NCBI GenBank assembly: GCA_002499455.1
Contig: DALN01000136.1
Span: 281-30,539 of the forward strand
DNA length: 30,259 bases
Source of the DNA: Methanoculleus sp. UBA77
GTDB lineage: Archaea > Halobacteriota > Methanomicrobia > Methanomicrobiales > Methanoculleaceae
Direction of reading: 5' to 3'
Positions 8,103 to 14,451 of the stretch are shown here, piece after piece (the first letter of the stretch is position 1; each line of letters opens with the position of its first letter). A program made the translations under genes and the position numbers. A model generated the notes under the pieces. That model made no database searches and was not told the DNA's origin. It saw only the letters and a list, made by a program, of their open reading frames with translations.

Positions 8103-9350
8103 TTACTTGAGTTTTCCAAACTCCTCGCTCACCTCGGTGGTGGACCGGTAGGTCCGGTCGCTGAAGAGTTCGAGCGCCGCGATCACGTTCTCCGGGGCGT
8201 TGTTCTTCCGGGCGTGATCGATGAGATCCCGCCTCTTCGCCGGGTAGTCCACGCCCTTGAGGTAACTCTGCAGGTCGATGGGGGAGAGGTGGGCGAGAGA
8301 CGGCCCTGTCCGCCGGGCAACGGAGGGCTCCTCGACGACGGTCCCCGTCCGGATGTGCTCCTCGCGGACCTCCGGAACCACGGTCCCGATGCCGGTCGGC
8401 CGCCTGGTGCGGGCCTCGCTGCCGAACTCCTCGCTCACCTCTGCGGCGGACCGGAAGGTCCGGTCGCCGAACCCCTCGAGGATCGTGATGACGCTCTCCG
8501 GGGCGTCGTTCTTCCGGGCCTGAGCGATCAGGTCCTGCCTCCCTGCCGGGTAGTCCATGCCCTTGAGGTAGGACTGCAGGTCGGCGGCGGAGACATGTCC
8601 CCGGGCCGGCCCCGCTGTCGTAACCGGGATCTCCGTCTCGACCCCTTCCCGTCCTGCTCCCGTCACGGGTGCCTCCGTAACCGGCTGTTCCTCCCCGGTC
8701 ACGGTCTCCCGGATCTCCGTCCGCCCGGTCGTGACGACCTCTTCGGGCCGCGTCTCCGTCACCGGGCGGGTCTCTGCCGGAACCGGCTCCTCATGCCGAA
8801 CTTCCCCGACGGGGGCCACGATGGGCTGTCTCACACTCTCGGTCCTGCCCTCGACCTCCTCGGCCGTTATCGGTATCCCGGTTCGGCTGGCTGCTTCCCG
8901 GACCTCCACCCGTTCGGTCGTGACGACCTCGCGGGGCGGGGCCTCCATTCGTGTCACGGCCCGGGCTTCCTCCTGGCTCGGCGGGCCCATGGGCCGGGCC
9001 GACTCGATCAGGCTCCAGTTCGCTTCCCTCGGCCACTCACCCTCCTGGAATCCCGCATCGCTGTCGAGCCTGTACTTGCTGATGTTCGCCACGAAGACGT
9101 CGTCTCCCGGCCGGTAGACCATCGCTTCAATCGGGACTGCGAAATGCTTCGCACCGAGGCCGAACATCCCGCCGTATCTGAGCACCGCGTATGCCACCCG
9201 TCCCGTGGGAAGGCCGACCCGGAGGCTCGAGATCTCACCGAGGTCGTACCCCTCCGGGTTCTTCACCCGCTTCCCAACGATATCTTCGGACGAGAGGAAC
9301 TCCTGCCCCTCTGTCCGCCGCACCTGCTGCTCAAGAATCGTCTCAGCCAT
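8103..9350 (-). CDS. PRC-barrel protein with two DUF2795 modules (tandem paralogue 1)
   Basis: This 415-aa protein has an N-terminal PRC-barrel domain (about 18-105: SSEDIVGKRVKNPEGYDLGEI, then GMFGLGAKHFAVPIEAM), a long Glu/Arg/Thr/Val-rich linker, and two DUF2795 modules (about 252-311 and 353-415). Each module has the core DLQSYLKGxDYPAxRxDLIxxARKNxAPExVI. There is no signal peptide or membrane segment. PRC-barrel domains occur in ribosome maturation, photosynthetic and archaeal division proteins; DUF2795 has no known function. The start at 9350 is chosen because GGTGAT (9360-9355) is spaced 4 nt from it; the frame opens 4 codons earlier. It lies 187 bp downstream of its larger paralogue with its own TATA-like site and hairpin leader. 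Confidence 0.82.
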   Translation of the reverse strand: MAETILEQQVRRTEGQEFLSSEDIVGKRVKNPEGYDLGEISSLRVGLPTGRVAYAVLRYGGMFGLGAKHFAVPIEAMVYRPGDDVFVANISKYRLDSDAGFQEGEWPREANWSLIESARPMGPPSQEEARAVTRMEAPPREVVTTERVEVREAASRTGIPITAEEVEGRTESVRQPIVAPVGEVRHEEPVPAETRPVTETRPEEVVTTGRTEIRETVTGEEQPVTEAPVTGAGREGVETEIPVTTAGPARGHVSAADLQSYLKGMDYPAGRQDLIAQARKNDAPESVITILEGFGDRTFRSAAEVSEEFGSEARTRRPTGIGTVVPEVREEHIRTGTVVEEPSVARRTGPSLAHLSPIDLQSYLKGVDYPAKRRDLIDHARKNNAPENVIAALELFSDRTYRSTTEVSEEFGKLK

Positions 9351-9369
9351 TGCAATCACCATCTGCCTT

Positions 9370-9406
9370 CTCTGCTCCCGAAGGTGATCGCCACCTTCGC
9401 GCAGAG
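9370..9406 (-). promoter_or_regulatory. 5'-UTR hairpin with possible SD-sequestering arm, paralogue 1
   Basis: CTCTGC (9370-9375) pairs with GCAGAG (9401-9406), and CGAAGGTG (9379-9386) pairs with CACCTTCG (9392-9399) around a 5-nt loop: 14 bp in all with a small asymmetric internal loop. In the minus-strand mRNA its upper edge, 9406, coincides with the transcription start expected from the TATA-like GTTAAATA at 9434-9427. The mRNA segment ATCACC (9388-9383), from loop and 3' arm, is complementary to the SD GGTGAT (9360-9355), so two exclusive structures are possible. Base pairing is seen in the sequence; regulation is inferred. Confidence 0.5.
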
Positions 9407-9426
9407 CGGGCGATGCGTGCTGTGAC

Positions 9427-9434
9427 TATTTAAC
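9427..9434 (-). promoter_or_regulatory. TATA-like element of PRC-barrel/DUF2795 paralogue 1
   Basis: The minus-strand sequence GTTAAATA lies in an otherwise GC-rich spacer. Its centre is about 25 nt from 9406, giving a predicted leader of about 55 nt. This suggests the second tandem gene can be transcribed on its own. Confidence 0.4.
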
Positions 9435-9490
9435 ATTTCCCCGGCTGCCGTGAGGAGATTTTCCGGGGCGAAAAGAGTGGGTGAAGGGTT

Positions 9491-9510
9491 GCGGGAGGGC
9501 TGTTTCCCGC
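9491..9510 (-). terminator. Possible hairpin terminator between the PRC-barrel/DUF2795 paralogues
   Basis: GCGGGA (9491-9496) and TCCCGC (9505-9510) form a 6-bp hairpin 28 nt after the stop at 9538. On the minus strand it is followed by a short CTTTTC tract near 9470-9476. This is weak evidence for termination before the next gene's promoter. Confidence 0.3.
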
Positions 9511-9537
9511 CAGCACCCGGCTGCCGCGCTCTCTTCT

Positions 9538-11046
9538 TCACCTGAGCTTCCCGAACTCCTCGCTCACTTCGGTGGTTGACCGGTAGGTCCGGTCGCTGAA
9601 CTGTTCGAGTGCCGCGATCACGTTCTCCGGGGCGCTGTTTTTCCGGGCATGGTCGATGAGATCCCGCTTCTCCGCCGGGTAGTCTATGCCCTTGAGGTAG
9701 GTCTGCAGGTCGATGGGGGAGAGGTGGGCGAGCGACGGCCCTGCCCTCCGGGTAACGGAGGGCTCCTCGACGACGGTCTCAGTTCGGGTCGGCTGCTCCC
9801 CGGTAACAGTTTCAGACCGGACCGTCTCCTCCCGCCGCACCTCTTCTGTCACTGTTCGGGCCGGGTGCTCGCCGCGGGTCTCCCTCCCGAACTCCATGCT
9901 CACCTCTGCGGCGGACCGGAAGGTCTGGTCGCCAAACCCCTCAAGGATCGTGATGACGCTCTCCGGGGCATCGTTCTTCCGGGCCTGAGCGATCAGGTCC
10001 TGCCTGCCCGCGGGGTAGTCCATGCCCTTGAGGTAGACCTGCAGGTCGGCGGCGGAGAGGTGGCCCGGCGACGGCGCCACTCTCCGGGTCTCTGGCCGTT
10101 CTCCGACGGCCTCCGTCCGGATCTCCGGTGCGGTGGTCTCGATGCCGGTCGGCTGCCGGGTGCGGGCGATGCTGCCGAACTCCTCGCTCACATCGGCAGC
10201 GGATCGGTAGGTCCGGTCGTTGAACCCTTCGAGAGTCGTGATGGCCTCCTCCGGGGCGTTGTTCTGCCGGGCCCGGTCGATCAGGTCCTGCCTGCCTGCC
10301 GGGTAGTTCATGCCGCCGAGGTAGGCCATCAGGCCGGAGGCCGTGAGACGTCCGGCGGACGGTTCCGTCTCCACCACCGGCCGGGTCTCCTCCGTCACCC
10401 GACGGGTCTCCGTTGGAACCGGCTCCTCACGCCGGAGTTCCTCGACGACGGCACCTCCGGGCCGGGCTTCCGCCCGCACCGGGCGCTCCTCGGTCCGCCT
10501 TCCCGTCGGCTGTCCTCCCCAGCCGCCTGCGACCGTCTGGACGGCCGGCTGCGGCGGGAGATCCCGCTCGCCGCCCGGCGCGGTGGACTCGACAGGCGGT
10601 GCCTCCCTCTCCATCCGTGACGGCGGGGTCACCACCTCTTCTGCACCGCGGCGTGAAGTCTCCATCGCCCCCGCTGCCGTGGCAGCCCTGATAAGACTCC
10701 AGTCCCCCTCGTTGGGCATCCTGTCCCGGGAGAAGCCGGACGACCTGTCGAGTGTCCGCCTGTCCGTGTCCACGATAGCCATCTTCTCCCGCAGGCGGAT
10801 CTGGACCGCCTCCCAGGGTATGGCGAAGTGCTTCTCCCCGAAACCCAGGATCCCGCCGTATGCAAGCACGGCATAGGTGATGCAGCCGGTCCTGCGGTCG
10901 ATCGCGACATCGGTGATATCCCCGAGCCCTTCCCCTTCCGGGTTCCTGACCTTGATATCCCTGATCTCGTTCGCACGCACCAGATCCACGGTCTCTCCCA
11001 TTCCCGGCCGGGTCTCCAGAACCGGCCCCATCTGTCTCTCAGCCAT
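9538..11046 (-). CDS. PRC-barrel protein with three DUF2795 modules (tandem paralogue 2)
   Basis: This 502-aa protein has the same plan as its downstream neighbour: a PRC-barrel (about 22-105, NEIRDIKVRNPEGEGLGDI, then GILGFGEKHFAIPWEAV), a Glu/Arg/Thr-rich linker, and DUF2795 modules at about 231-291, 328-387 and 440-502. The second module is almost identical to the first module of paralogue 1, and the third to its second; the extra first module (GLMAYLGGMNYPAGRQDLI) is the main difference. A tandem duplication with gain or loss of one module explains this. ATG 11046 has AGGAGG 9 nt upstream. A hairpin leader and TATA-like site precede it. The function is unknown; a stress or envelope-linked cytoplasmic adaptor role would be a guess. 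Confidence 0.82.
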   Translation of the reverse strand: MAERQMGPVLETRPGMGETVDLVRANEIRDIKVRNPEGEGLGDITDVAIDRRTGCITYAVLAYGGILGFGEKHFAIPWEAVQIRLREKMAIVDTDRRTLDRSSGFSRDRMPNEGDWSLIRAATAAGAMETSRRGAEEVVTPPSRMEREAPPVESTAPGGERDLPPQPAVQTVAGGWGGQPTGRRTEERPVRAEARPGGAVVEELRREEPVPTETRRVTEETRPVVETEPSAGRLTASGLMAYLGGMNYPAGRQDLIDRARQNNAPEEAITTLEGFNDRTYRSAADVSEEFGSIARTRQPTGIETTAPEIRTEAVGERPETRRVAPSPGHLSAADLQVYLKGMDYPAGRQDLIAQARKNDAPESVITILEGFGDQTFRSAAEVSMEFGRETRGEHPARTVTEEVRREETVRSETVTGEQPTRTETVVEEPSVTRRAGPSLAHLSPIDLQTYLKGIDYPAEKRDLIDHARKNSAPENVIAALEQFSDRTYRSTTEVSEEFGKLR

Positions 11047-11070
11047 CGTATCTGCCTCCTGTATCTTCTG

Positions 11071-11100
11071 CCTGCGGAGGGGGATACCCTCCAGAGCAGG
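11071..11100 (-). promoter_or_regulatory. 5'-UTR hairpin with anti-SD arm, paralogue 2
   Basis: CCTGC (11071-11075) pairs with GCAGG (11096-11100), and GGAGGG (11076-11081) pairs with CCCTCC (11087-11092) around a 5-nt loop, leaving a 3-nt bulge. In the minus-strand mRNA the hairpin begins at the start site predicted from CTTAAGTA (11129-11122). The mRNA 3' arm carries CCCTCC, complementary to the SD GGAGG just downstream. The sequence differs from the hairpin of paralogue 1, but position, 5-nt loop and anti-SD content match it. Confidence 0.5.
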
Positions 11101-11121
11101 GGGGATAGAGGATCAAGGATA

Positions 11122-11129
11122 CTTAAGGG
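11122..11129 (-). promoter_or_regulatory. TATA-like element of PRC-barrel/DUF2795 paralogue 2
   Basis: The minus-strand sequence CTTAAGTA is preceded by purine-rich GGGAAACC, which could serve as a BRE. Its centre lies about 25 nt from 11100, predicting a leader of about 54 nt. Confidence 0.45.
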
Positions 11130-11199
11130 TTTCCCGTTCCGGCGGGCCCGGGGAGATCAGGGATCTGTATGAAAAATCGGGTGGGGCAGGTGCCGGGCC

Positions 11200-12513
11200 T
11201 TATGCCTGAACCCCGGCATACCGGAGGATAAGTTCGGTCGCCGCCCGGATGTCCTGCCCCTGCTTCTTTGCCTCGGTGAGGTAGGTGGCATAGACCTCGT
11301 CGGTCACGAGCCGTATCTGCGGGCGGAAGAGGTCGGCATGCATCATCAGGTCAAAAGACCTGGCCTCGCTCTCGGTCAGACCGAGTGTGCGGTACTCCCC
11401 GGTATGGGGCACGAATGCCGGGTTCTTATCGCGGGGAGTCTTCACGGCGAGGTCGGCGAGCGGCGTTCCGGGGATGGGTTCGGCGCTGCTCACGAAGACG
11501 TCGTCGAGAGAGAGTGCGGCGATCAGGTCCTTCGTCGCCTCGTAGTCCCGGTCCGTCTCGCCCGGGTAGCCGACGATGAAACTGCCTGCAACCCGGAGAC
11601 CGTGCTCCCGGCACCGCTCCACCGCCTCCTCGACCTGCCGGACCTTCGCTCCCTTGCCCATCAGGCGGAGCACCCGGTCGCTCCCCGACTCGATCCCGAA
11701 GAAGACCCACCCGATGGTATACTGCCGGATGGCGTCCAGAACCTCGTCGGTGATGCAGTCCACCCGGATATCGGGGGAGGAGACGTTCCGGGCCCCCATC
11801 ACCTCCGCCATCCCGCGGAGAAGGGCGATGAAGGCCTCAGGGTCCATCTCACCGTCGCGGGAGCCGTAGAGCGACCCGGTCCCCCCGGAGACCGAGAGGC
11901 GTGTGGCCCCGGCTGCCCGGAACGCCTTCACCTCCTCGATGATGCTCGCGAGATCCCTGCTCCGCACCGTCCTCCCGAAGAACCGGGGCACCTGGCAGAA
12001 CGTGCATCCCCCGATGCACCCCCGGTGGGTCTCGATGTAGGCGCTCGCGCCCCGTACGCTCTGGCTCCCGATATCCCCCGGGATCAGGGGGAGCGGCCGG
12101 TCGATCGGTGCCGGCGGGGCGGGCGGCGTCACGACCGGTCGGGCGCCGTCAAGGTAGGCGATCCCGGGAAGGGTCTCCGAGACCCCCTCCTCGACGAGGC
12201 GGACGATCGTCTCCTCGCCCTCCCCGACGACCACGGCATCGGGAGCAAGCTCCCCGAGCACGATCTCCGGGGCCGCCGAGACCGGCCCGCCGGCATAGAC
12301 CTTCCCGCCCCGTTCGCGGTGGGTCCGGACCAGGTCCCGGATAGTGGGGTCGAGGAGATGCTGGGTCGAGAAGAGGCTCGCGACCAGGAGCGAACCTGCT
12401 GGGGCGGCGGGCGTCCGGGTGAGGGTGACCGTATGGCCCGCGTCGCGGAGAACACCGCCGATCAGCATGGCACCGTAGGTGTAGATGCCGGGGGAGAAGA
12501 CCGTGATATCCAT
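11200..12513 (-). CDS. B12-binding-domain-type radical SAM protein (MJ1487/TIGR04013-like)
   Basis: This 437-aa protein has an N-terminal Rossmann-like region of the cobalamin-binding type (residues 1-110; GGKVYAGGPVSAAPEI, then DAVVVGEGEETIVRLVEEG), but it lacks the DxHxxG histidine of base-off B12 binding. The radical SAM barrel starts at the [4Fe-4S] motif C166-x3-C170-x2-C173 (HRGCIGGCTFCQ). SVSGGTGSLYG and FFGIESGSDRVLRLMGKG are later SAM-binding elements; the tail is helical. I think it belongs to the archaeal MJ1487 family, whose reaction is unknown. TTTGTATA at 12542-12535 (minus) is centred 25 nt from the ATG, and no SD is present, so the transcript is probably leaderless. Confidence 0.8.
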   Translation of the reverse strand: MDITVFSPGIYTYGAMLIGGVLRDAGHTVTLTRTPAAPAGSLLVASLFSTQHLLDPTIRDLVRTHRERGGKVYAGGPVSAAPEIVLGELAPDAVVVGEGEETIVRLVEEGVSETLPGIAYLDGARPVVTPPAPPAPIDRPLPLIPGDIGSQSVRGASAYIETHRGCIGGCTFCQVPRFFGRTVRSRDLASIIEEVKAFRAAGATRLSVSGGTGSLYGSRDGEMDPEAFIALLRGMAEVMGARNVSSPDIRVDCITDEVLDAIRQYTIGWVFFGIESGSDRVLRLMGKGAKVRQVEEAVERCREHGLRVAGSFIVGYPGETDRDYEATKDLIAALSLDDVFVSSAEPIPGTPLADLAVKTPRDKNPAFVPHTGEYRTLGLTESEARSFDLMMHADLFRPQIRLVTDEVYATYLTEAKKQGQDIRAATELILRYAGVQA

Positions 12514-12534
12514 GATACAGTATCGGCACGACAG

Positions 12535-12542
12535 TATACAAA
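12535..12542 (-). promoter_or_regulatory. TATA box for leaderless radical SAM transcript
   Basis: TTTGTATA on the minus strand matches 7 of 8 positions of the archaeal consensus YTTWTAWA. Its centre is 25 nt before the ATG at 12513, so the predicted transcript starts at or next to the start codon. Confidence 0.6.
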
Positions 12543-12568
12543 GAGTGGGGCTCTACCCGCCGCCCCGG

Positions 12569-13246
12569 TCAGGAGGGTACCGGCCGCCTGAACCGCCGGG
12601 CCTCGGCGACGGTGTGGGCGCCCCGGTCCGATGCTGTTATCAGCCTGCTCTGGAGCCGCATGATGTCGGCGATGAGGGGCTCCGGGTTCCGCTCCAGCGT
12701 CTCCTTCACGATGGTCCGGGCTTCCCGGAACCTTCCTGCCCTCCGGAGCAGGTCGACGAGGAGCGCCTCGTCCGCTCCCTCCTGGGAGACCAGCCGCTCC
12801 CCCTGGCTCCACGCCCGTAAGAGGAGATCGGCGGCGCGTTTCCGGCAGACCCGTGCCGGAACGTCCTGCCTCTCGTCGTCGCAGATCCACGCGGCATGGA
12901 GGGACGCCCACGCCGCCTGGGCCGGGGCGCCGAGGTCTTCCTGGATGATCGACCAGCAGAGGAAGGTGTTCGCAATCTTCGGGAATTTCCGGTTGTCGAG
13001 TTGCCAGCGGTAGCGGGGGAGTTTCACCACGTCGGCCGCCTTCTCGATGGGACGGCTCAGGTCCGGGGCACAGTAGCCGCAGGAAGGGCACCGTTTCACC
13101 CATGCATAGATGGTTGAACGCAGGGGTTCGGCGGGGCGGGTGTCGAGGTCGCGTGACCCGACGCTCACGGCGCCCTCGGGAATGGTGAACCGGCAGGCCT
13201 CACCGCAGACAGAGCAGGTCGTGTTGAGGTAGTGAAGCTGGGTCAT
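12569..13246 (-). CDS. DUF2225 family protein with N-terminal zinc-ribbon-like cysteines
   Basis: This 225-aa protein has two CxxC pairs near the N-terminus (TTCSVCGE at about 10-17 and KRCPSCGYCAPDL around 52-64) that should bind zinc. The intervening VGSRDLDTRP and the WVKRCPSCGY pattern are characteristic of DUF2225. The rest is alpha-helical with TPR-like character (AAWASLHAAWICDDERQ, then LLVDLLRRAGRFREARTIVKETLERNP). The function is unknown; the family is found in bacteria and archaea and has no assigned partner. The ATG at 13246 has no SD but a strong TATA box at the right distance for a leaderless or nearly leaderless mRNA, and the first CxxC follows directly. Longer forms extending upstream would read through the promoter and are rejected. 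Confidence 0.78.
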   Translation of the reverse strand: MTQLHYLNTTCSVCGEACRFTIPEGAVSVGSRDLDTRPAEPLRSTIYAWVKRCPSCGYCAPDLSRPIEKAADVVKLPRYRWQLDNRKFPKIANTFLCWSIIQEDLGAPAQAAWASLHAAWICDDERQDVPARVCRKRAADLLLRAWSQGERLVSQEGADEALLVDLLRRAGRFREARTIVKETLERNPEPLIADIMRLQSRLITASDRGAHTVAEARRFRRPVPS

Positions 13247-13274
13247 CGATGGGGCTGAATTGCATATCCATGAA

Positions 13275-13282
13275 TATATAAT
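13275..13282 (-). promoter_or_regulatory. TATA box of the DUF2225 gene
   Basis: The minus-strand sequence ATTATATA, inside the AT-rich tract 13271-13284, is centred about 26 nt from 13253. The predicted leader before ATG 13246 is only about 7 nt and contains no SD. Confidence 0.65.
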
Positions 13283-13365
13283 TTGCCTCAGATGGAAATC
13301 GGCGAGAGGATGGACCTGCCAGAACCCTTCCCCTCGACCGGTCCGGGGCAGTCCGGCCTCGTCCT

Positions 13366-14451
13366 TCACCGGCCCAAAGCCGGCAGGCCTTCCCCGACCC
13401 GCCGGCCGTAGGCTGCGACGGCTCCCGCGAGGAGTGCCGTTGCGCCGAGGACCAGGAGAAGGATCAGCCAGTGGCCCGGCCCTGCGGTCTCCACCGCCAG
13501 CCTGACCACCAGGTTGAGCGGATTGTACGGGACGGACATGACCTGGAGGAGGATCACGACGAGCGCCGTCGAGAAGACGAACTGGGCGCTGGTCCGCTCG
13601 CGGTAGTGGAGCGCCGTCGCGGCGCCGAGCAGGATGAGGAAGAGGCCGGCCGCCGAGACATGGAGAAGGATCGGGACGGCGTTGCCGACCGGGATGCCGT
13701 TTACTCCGAGGAGGAGGATCCATGCTCCTGCCTGGACCGGGACGATGGCCCAGCAGGCGAGGATCTTCCCGAAGACCATCTCCGTGAACGTGACCGGCGT
13801 CGAGAGGAGGGTCTCGAGGGTCTGGCGCTGGTACTCCTCCGTGATGAGGTCGATGATCAGGGCCGCCGATATGACCGCCGGGAGGAGGACGAGGAGCGGG
13901 AGGAGGAGGCCGTAGACGAACTCGTAGAAGCTCTCCGCGCCGCCGGCGTCGGGGAAGTTCAGCCCGACCGGGAAGGAGACCATCCGGTCCGCCCGGACCT
14001 CCCGGAGTTCCCGCTCGTAGCCCTGGAGGACCTCTTTGATCTTGACGTTGATGACGCTCGACTGCAGGTCGTTCTGGATGAGGTAGAGCGTGATCGCGAC
14101 CGGCCCTTCGGCATCCGGCGGCGTATCGGGGACGTAGACCGCCGCTGCAACCCTGCGTTCGCGGAGAGCCGCAAGCGCCTCACCGAGGCCCGTCCGGTAG
14201 AGGATGAGGTCGTCCCGTTTCTCGAACTCGTCGATGAGGGCTGAGTCAGCTCCGGCGTAGGCGACGCCGTAGGTGATCGTCGAGTAGCCCTCGAGCGCCT
14301 CCGGGTCGTACATGGCGGTGAGCCCCACCATCAGAAACGAGGAGAACATCGCTATGAAGACCTGCAGGAGGATGGCAAAGACGATCGTCTTCTCCGACGA
14401 GAGGCCGAAGATCTCCTTCTTCGCGACAAGGCCTACGTGACGGGCGTTCAC
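13366..14451 (-). CDS. ABC-2 type transporter permease
   Basis: This 361-aa membrane protein has one N-terminal membrane helix (about 28-48, IVFAILLQVFIAMFSSFLMV), a large extracytoplasmic domain to about residue 195, then five or so membrane helices ending near the C-terminus. ITEEYQRQTLETLLSTPVTFTEMVFGKIL is the cytoplasmic coupling segment typical of ABC-2 exporters such as NatB. It pairs with the larger permease upstream. The start is GTG 14451, giving a GTGA overlap with the upstream stop, with GGAGG 6 nt before it; an ATG 16 codons earlier lies inside the neighbour. The two permeases are evidently translated in coupling and likely form a heterodimer energised by the divergent ATPase. 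The exported substrate is unknown. Confidence 0.85.
   Translation of the reverse strand: MNARHVGLVAKKEIFGLSSEKTIVFAILLQVFIAMFSSFLMVGLTAMYDPEALEGYSTITYGVAYAGADSALIDEFEKRDDLILYRTGLGEALAALRERRVAAAVYVPDTPPDAEGPVAITLYLIQNDLQSSVINVKIKEVLQGYERELREVRADRMVSFPVGLNFPDAGGAESFYEFVYGLLLPLLVLLPAVISAALIIDLITEEYQRQTLETLLSTPVTFTEMVFGKILACWAIVPVQAGAWILLLGVNGIPVGNAVPILLHVSAAGLFLILLGAATALHYRERTSAQFVFSTALVVILLQVMSVPYNPLNLVVRLAVETAGPGHWLILLLVLGATALLAGAVAAYGRRVGEGLPALGR

Noticed and set aside
7716..9425. 569-codon frame opposite the PRC-barrel/DUF2795 gene
   Set aside because: Shadow of the repeated coding region; its internal repeats simply mirror the DUF2795 modules.
8103..11046. Regularly repeated blocks suggestive of a CRISPR or tandem repeat array
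   Set aside because: The repeats are about 180-300 nt apart, in frame and encode DUF2795 modules; they are protein-domain repeats.
13247..13723. Upstream extension of the DUF2225 gene (159 extra codons)
   Set aside because: It would cross a strong TATA box and run antisense... over the neighbouring permease gene in another frame; the composition is Arg/Pro/Gly-rich and not protein-like.
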